Of a stretch of 64,000 nucleotides of DNA, positions 60,108 to 64,000 are shown in pieces. Origin of the DNA: Paraburkholderia dioscoreae (GTDB taxonomy: Bacteria > Pseudomonadota > Gammaproteobacteria > Burkholderiales > Burkholderiaceae); assembly GCF_902459535.1 (NCBI RefSeq), contig NZ_LR699554.1, positions 372,001-436,000 of the forward strand, given 5' to 3'. The notes beneath the pieces were generated by a model, which was not told the origin of the DNA, made no database searches, and saw nothing but the letters and a program-made list of their open reading frames with translations. The position numbers and the translations under genes are program-made. The stretch's first letter is position 1. Every line of letters begins with the position of its first letter.

Positions 60108-61304
60108 TTGCTTAGTCATTCACTCGCATTTCTCTCAGACGGCCTATTGGCCCTTTCATGGTGGCAGATCGTGCTGGCCACACTGGTGTCCACGCACATC
60201 ACCATCGTCAGTGTGACGGTCTACCTGCACCGATGCCAGGCGCACCGCGCGCTTGACCTGCATCCTCTGGCCAGCCATTTTTTCCGCTTCTGGCTGTGGA
60301 TGACAACGGGAATAGTGACCGGCAAGTGGGCGGCGGTCCATCGCAAGCACCACGCGAAGTGCGAAACACAAGAGGACCCTCACAGTCCACAATTCAGGGG
60401 CATCTGGAAAGTGCTGCTGGGCGGTGCCGAGCTCTATCGAACCGAAGCGAAGAACGGTGAAACACTGCGCAGGTTCGGCCACGGCACGCCGGTCGACTGG
60501 ATGGAGCGGAACGTCTATGAAAAATATCCGGATCTCGGCGTCAGTTTGCTGATGGTGATCGATATCTTGCTGTTCGGTGTCGTCGGCGTGTCGGTGTGGG
60601 CCATCCAGATGATGTGGATTCCTTTCTGGGCAGGCGGCGTGGTCAACGGGCTGGGCCATTTCTGGGGTTACCGCAACTTCGGTCCTCCTGATGCGAGCAC
60701 GAACGTGTTTCCGATCGGCATTCTGATCGGCGGCGAAGAGCTTCACAATAATCACCACGCATATGCAACATCCGCAAAGATGTCGAACAGATGGTACGAG
60801 TTCGACGTCGGCTGGATGTACATTTGTGTCCTTTCCGCGCTCGGTCTGGCGAAGGTCAGGAAAGTGGCGCTCAGACCGCATCTGGTCGAAGGCAAGTCGA
60901 TACTCGACGACGAGACGCTGCAAGCCGTGCTTCGAAATCGCTGCGAGGTGATGGCAAGTTATGCCCAAACGGCTGAGCATGCGTACCGGCAGGAACTTGC
61001 GCGCGTGAAGCACATGAGCCGGCGCGAGAGAGCCGTGCTTATGCGTGGCGTAAGAAAATGGTTTCGCGACGGGCAGGCGGCGCAAGACGGGGCGCGTCAA
61101 CCGGTGCCGACAGAACTCTGCGACAACCACGCGAAGCTTCTGGTCTACGTTGAATTGCGCGAAGATCTGGCGGCAATCTGGGAGCGCTCGAACCGTTCTC
61201 GCGAACAACTGCTCTGCCAGTTGGAGGAGTGGTGCCGACGTGCTGAACAGAGTCGCATCGACGCCCTGAGGGAATTCTCGATTCGTCTTCGTCGCTACGG
61301 CTGA
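60108..61304 (+). CDS. Membrane fatty acid (acyl-CoA) desaturase, delta-9 type
   Basis: 398 residues from a TTG at 60108 with GAAGG upstream. Three histidine boxes hold the di-iron site: HRCQAHR (41-47), HRKHH (78-82) and HNNHH (213-217). Membrane segments flank them (WWQIVLATLVSTHITIVSVT, VSLLMVIDILLFGVVGVSVW). Long basic C-terminal extension of ~150 residues (HLVEGKSILDDETLQAVLRN) goes beyond the core. It inserts a double bond in a saturated fatty acyl chain, using O2 and electrons; it probably tunes membrane fluidity. The small peptide at 59930 is in the same unit. Confidence 0.9.
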   Translation: MLSHSLAFLSDGLLALSWWQIVLATLVSTHITIVSVTVYLHRCQAHRALDLHPLASHFFRFWLWMTTGIVTGKWAAVHRKHHAKCETQEDPHSPQFRGIWKVLLGGAELYRTEAKNGETLRRFGHGTPVDWMERNVYEKYPDLGVSLLMVIDILLFGVVGVSVWAIQMMWIPFWAGGVVNGLGHFWGYRNFGPPDASTNVFPIGILIGGEELHNNHHAYATSAKMSNRWYEFDVGWMYICVLSALGLAKVRKVALRPHLVEGKSILDDETLQAVLRNRCEVMASYAQTAEHAYRQELARVKHMSRRERAVLMRGVRKWFRDGQAAQDGARQPVPTELCDNHAKLLVYVELREDLAAIWERSNRSREQLLCQLEEWCRRAEQSRIDALREFSIRLRRYG

Positions 61305-61391
61305 TGTTCGTTTGGCTTAACCCAGTCAACCAGACATTGCGTGGGACAAGTAGAATGGGCTAACACCAGCTACAGTGTCCGGGGGGTGCTC

Positions 61392-61769
61392 ATGCTTGAC
61401 CACATTATCCTTTCCGTGAGCGATGTAGAACGTTCGCTTGCTTTCTATGACGCCGCACTCAAGCCACTTAACATCAGATACTTCATGCCCTATAAGGGAG
61501 AAAACGGTCATCCCGATCTGTGGGGATTCGGTGACGGCCAGCGCGCGATCTTCTGGTTGAAGCAGGGCAAGCCGGATCCCGGAGCAATCCATTGGGGGTT
61601 CGTGGCGCCAGATAACAATACGGTCGATGAGTTCTACAAGGCCGCAATTCTGGCGGGCGCGAGAGATAATATTTCGCCTCGCGCGAGACTGGAATATTAT
61701 TCGGGCTACTACGCTGCCGATGTATTTGATCCTGACGGATATTCGTTCGAGGTCGTGCATAAAAGCTAG
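61392..61769 (+). CDS. VOC-family (glyoxalase/dioxygenase-fold) protein
   Basis: 125 residues from the ATG at 61392, preceded by GGGGGGTGC. Typical start MLDHIILSVSDVERSLAFYD and end DVFDPDGYSFEVVHKS, i.e. one complete VOC unit. The metal-binding His/Glu positions (His at residue 4, Glu near the end) are consistent with a metalloenzyme such as lactoylglutathione lyase or a dioxygenase. Closely followed by an FAD monooxygenase, so the two may act in one aromatic or xenobiotic pathway. Confidence 0.88.
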   Translation: MLDHIILSVSDVERSLAFYDAALKPLNIRYFMPYKGENGHPDLWGFGDGQRAIFWLKQGKPDPGAIHWGFVAPDNNTVDEFYKAAILAGARDNISPRARLEYYSGYYAADVFDPDGYSFEVVHKS

Positions 61770-61845
61770 CCGTGCTGACGGCGGCCGCCCACAGGCTTTC
61801 TCGATACCACACGGCAGCGATCAAGGCACTTAAAGGAATTTCACT

Positions 61846-63393
61846 TTGATCTATGACGTTGTGATTGCCGGCGGCGGCCCCGTCGGCCTGTTTCTCGCCT
61901 GTGAGTTGCGCCTCGCGGGCCTGCCGGTGTTGGTGCTTGAGCAAGCCGAGGATCCGGGCTCCCCGTTGAAGCGTCTTCCGTTCGGATTGCGCGGCCTGTC
62001 TGCACCCACCATCGAAGCCTTCTACCGGCGCGGTATGCTGAACGAGATCGCCGCGCCCCAACGCGCGAAAGACGATTCGGGCAGCAGCGTGCCGAATGCC
62101 GCACATTGGATGCAACAGCAACGCCGCCCCGGCGGCCATTTCGCCGGCATCCAGTTCTATTACGACAACATCGACACCTCGAAGTGGCAGTACCGCTTGC
62201 CAGGTCCGGCCGGCACCAGCATGGCGGTCGAGATGGAGTACCTCGAATCCGTATTGGCCGCGCGCGCAATGGCGTTGGGGGTGGAGATCAGGCGCGGCCT
62301 GAGTGTGGATGGTTTCGACCAGTCGGAAGAGGGCGTGACCGTTCACGCCGGCGGAGAAATTTTTCGCGGACGATGGCTCGTCGGTTGTGACGGCGGGCGC
62401 AGCACAGTGCGCAGAGCTGGCGGCTTTGAGTTCGTCGGCTCGGATCCCGAATTCACCGGCTATTCCGTTCAGGTCGAGATGGCTGATCCGGAAAAGCTCA
62501 AACCGGGCCGCCACTACACGCCAACGGGCATGTACACCTATCAGAAGCCCGGAACCATCGCGATGGTCGATTTCGATGGGGGCGCTTTCCATCGAACCCA
62601 GCCGGTCACGCTCGATCATGTGCAGGCGGTGTTGCGCCACATCTCTAACACCGACGTCACCGTGACGGCCCTTCAGCTTGCCACCACGTGGACAGATCGC
62701 GCCTATCACGCCACGACCTACCGCAAAGGGCGCGTGCTGCTCGCAGGCGATGCCGCGCACATCCATTCCCCGCTAGGCGGCCAGGGCCTCAACCTTGGTC
62801 TGGGTGACGCAATGAACCTCGGATGGAAGCTTGCTGCCACCATCCGTGGCGACGCGCCCGCCGGTTTGATCGACAGCTATACGAGCGAACGGCATCCGGT
62901 AGGAGCGCAGGTTCTCGACTGGTCGCGCGCCCAGGTCGCAATCATGCGGCCGAGCCGCAGTTCGCGCGCGCTCGAAGCCATCATCCGTGATCTCATCGAC
63001 ACCCGCGATGGTGCTACCTATTTCGCCGAGCGCGTCTGGGCTACTTCTCTGCGCTACGACCTTGGCAGCAGCCACCCGTTGGTGGGCCGCAGCGCTCCCG
63101 ACTTCGAGCTGATCGACGGGACGAAGCTCGGTGAGCTTTTCACGAAGGGGAGAGGCTTATTGCTGGACTTTGACTCTCGCACATCGCTTCAGGAACTGGC
63201 GAGCCGCCGGAGTGACCGCATCACGTATGTCGCAAGCGACGTCAAGGATCGGCTTGGTTTGAGCGCGGTGCTCGTGCGTCCTGATGGCTTCGTCGCGTGG
63301 GCCTGTGCAGCTTCCCCTAACGATCATGAGGCAGCTCAGGCCGCGTCGCAATGGTTCGGTAAACCTGACGAAGAGACGCATTCTCCTGTGTGA
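61846..63393 (+). CDS. FAD-dependent aromatic monooxygenase (phenol hydroxylase/RebC-like)
   Basis: 515 residues from a TTG at 61846 with AAGGAATTTCAC upstream. N-terminal GGGPVGLFLACELRLAG, DG-motif (WLVGCDGGRSTVRRAGG), FAD motif GRVLLAGDAAHIHSPLGGQG and a thioredoxin-like C-terminus (GRGLLLDFDSRTSLQELASR). This is the class A flavoprotein monooxygenase family that hydroxylates aromatic rings with NAD(P)H and O2; substrate unknown. It follows the VOC gene by 76 bases, possibly one operon. Confidence 0.9.
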   Translation: MIYDVVIAGGGPVGLFLACELRLAGLPVLVLEQAEDPGSPLKRLPFGLRGLSAPTIEAFYRRGMLNEIAAPQRAKDDSGSSVPNAAHWMQQQRRPGGHFAGIQFYYDNIDTSKWQYRLPGPAGTSMAVEMEYLESVLAARAMALGVEIRRGLSVDGFDQSEEGVTVHAGGEIFRGRWLVGCDGGRSTVRRAGGFEFVGSDPEFTGYSVQVEMADPEKLKPGRHYTPTGMYTYQKPGTIAMVDFDGGAFHRTQPVTLDHVQAVLRHISNTDVTVTALQLATTWTDRAYHATTYRKGRVLLAGDAAHIHSPLGGQGLNLGLGDAMNLGWKLAATIRGDAPAGLIDSYTSERHPVGAQVLDWSRAQVAIMRPSRSSRALEAIIRDLIDTRDGATYFAERVWATSLRYDLGSSHPLVGRSAPDFELIDGTKLGELFTKGRGLLLDFDSRTSLQELASRRSDRITYVASDVKDRLGLSAVLVRPDGFVAWACAASPNDHEAAQAASQWFGKPDEETHSPV

Positions 63394-63688
63394 GCCGCCG
63401 CGCGCGGACAGCAGACCTTACAGCAACGACTGTGTGGTGAAGCGTTAGGTATCGCCAACATCGAGCAATGCGTCAGAACTGAAAAGCAAAGCATAAAAAA
63501 CTGTTTGTCATTGCAATACCGGTCGGCCTTTAATAACGAACTCGCCTTTATGAGGCTCCGCCTTTTGCCTTTTCCGGTAGATGTTCGCTACCTGGATCGC
63601 CGCGCAAAATGAATTTGCCCCGAGGTGTGTTGACCCGTACTGGCTCCGTTTCGGAACCGTGCTTTTTCAAGGCTAATCTGGGACCGAC
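63394..63688. other. Noncoding gap before the final transporter gene
   Basis: About 295 bases, with an A/T-rich stretch at about 63480-63540 (AAAGCATAAAAAACTG, TTTAATAACG) that could hold the promoter of the permease gene. No gene or RNA recognised. Confidence 0.45.
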
Positions 63689-64000
63689 ATGGCTGACGTC
63701 ACTTATTCTCGCAATAGCTATGTCGCTTCGACCCGATTGTACCTGGGGGTTTCGAAGGGCGCGCTCTATAGGTGGCTTTCGTGGATCGTTCCAGCGCTGG
63801 TGGTGGTGTTTTGGCAAATTGCATCGCGTGTCGGACTGATTGCTCCTCAGGTTCTTCCCGCCCCGAGCAGCGTCGCGGCAACCGCGCTGGATCTGGCCAG
63901 GCACGGTGATCTCTTCGTTCACCTCGGCGTTTCGCTGCTGCGTGCGGCTGCGGGCTTTGCAATCGGCGGAACAATCGGACTCGCGCTCGGCGTCCTGGTC
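63689..64000 (+). CDS. SsuC/TauC-like ABC transporter permease, N-terminal part, runs off the right edge
   Basis: 104 residues visible. After a hydrophilic start, a first membrane helix (LSWIVPALVVVFWQIASRVG) and the family signature (LIAPQVLPAPSSVAATALDL, HLGVSLLRAAAGFAIGGTIG) match aliphatic sulfonate/nitrate/taurine permeases of the BPD_transp_1 family. The rest is outside the window; binding protein and ATPase genes are expected next. Confidence 0.85.
   Translation, partial: MADVTYSRNSYVASTRLYLGVSKGALYRWLSWIVPALVVVFWQIASRVGLIAPQVLPAPSSVAATALDLARHGDLFVHLGVSLLRAAAGFAIGGTIGLALGVLV

Noticed and set aside
1..64000. CRISPR array, tRNA, rRNA, complete insertion sequence or prophage genes
   Set aside because: I looked for regularly spaced short repeats, transposase or integrase motifs and tRNA-like cloverleaves by eye and saw none. 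A tRNA or CRISPR search program would be decisive.

Overview
The window is GC-rich, densely coded DNA of a Burkholderiales type, most likely Paraburkholderia, Burkholderia or Caballeronia. I base this on a 2,2-dialkylglycine decarboxylase with its divergent LysR regulator that closely follows the Burkholderia cepacia dgdA/dgdR arrangement, on the many LysR and TetR regulators, and on the long IlvD. There are no ribosomal, tRNA or core replication genes, and many gene pairs consist of one regulator and one enzyme. That suits an accessory part of a chromosome or a second replicon. Three genes are recognised with confidence as named orthologues (dgdA, dgdR, ilvD) and a few more as family members (mgtA, ydbC, ydcH).

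Layout. 1-8.5 kb: an eight-gene minus-strand operon (solute-binding protein, ABC ATPase, two permeases, two amine/opine-type FAD oxidases, a 2Fe-2S protein and an FAD/BFD protein) with a divergent LysR regulator; it looks like uptake plus oxidation of an opine, D-amino acid or similar amine. 8.7-16.8 kb: secreted and surface proteins (a small repeat protein and two large lipoproteins), flanked by decayed DUF1254 and peroxiredoxin genes, then an SDR. 17-24.3 kb: a Sel1-repeat protein with a secreted partner, then a chemoreceptor operon with two small unknown proteins. 24.7-31.5 kb: a GH92 lipoprotein, an AraC regulator with a divergent two-gene operon, and an alpha/beta hydrolase. 31.6-42.5 kb: dgdA/dgdR, several regulator/target pairs, a ClC channel, a second chemoreceptor and a ureidoglycolate lyase-like cupin. 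42.7-51.8 kb: ilvD, a diguanylate cyclase, a TetR/metallo-hydrolase pair, a TetR/aldo-keto reductase pair and YdcH. 52-58.5 kb: a PPDK-like protein lacking the PEP-binding barrel, overlapping a large protein with a PhoU/DUF47-like C-terminus, divergent from an MgtA-type P-ATPase, with an FNR-type box in the shared control region. 58.5-64 kb: a structured noncoding stretch, an unknown protein, a small peptide plus fatty-acid desaturase, a VOC protein, an FAD monooxygenase, and the start of an SsuC-like permease running off the edge.

Two themes stand out. First, a shared promoter module (FliA/sigma-28 type, TNAA-N15-GCCGTTAG, inside an ~85-bp conserved block) lies upstream of a chemoreceptor at 40.2 kb and of a beta-propeller lipoprotein at 10.4 kb. 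A related site (TAAT-N15-GCCGTTAT) precedes the chemoreceptor at 24.2 kb. This ties the lipoprotein to the motility regulon. Second, the truncated dikinase, the DUF47-like protein and MgtA form a candidate low-oxygen phosphate/magnesium module of unknown biochemistry. It is the best candidate in the window for an undescribed system.

All calls were made by reading sequence. No database search was run, so family names rest on recognised motifs and remembered family sequences.
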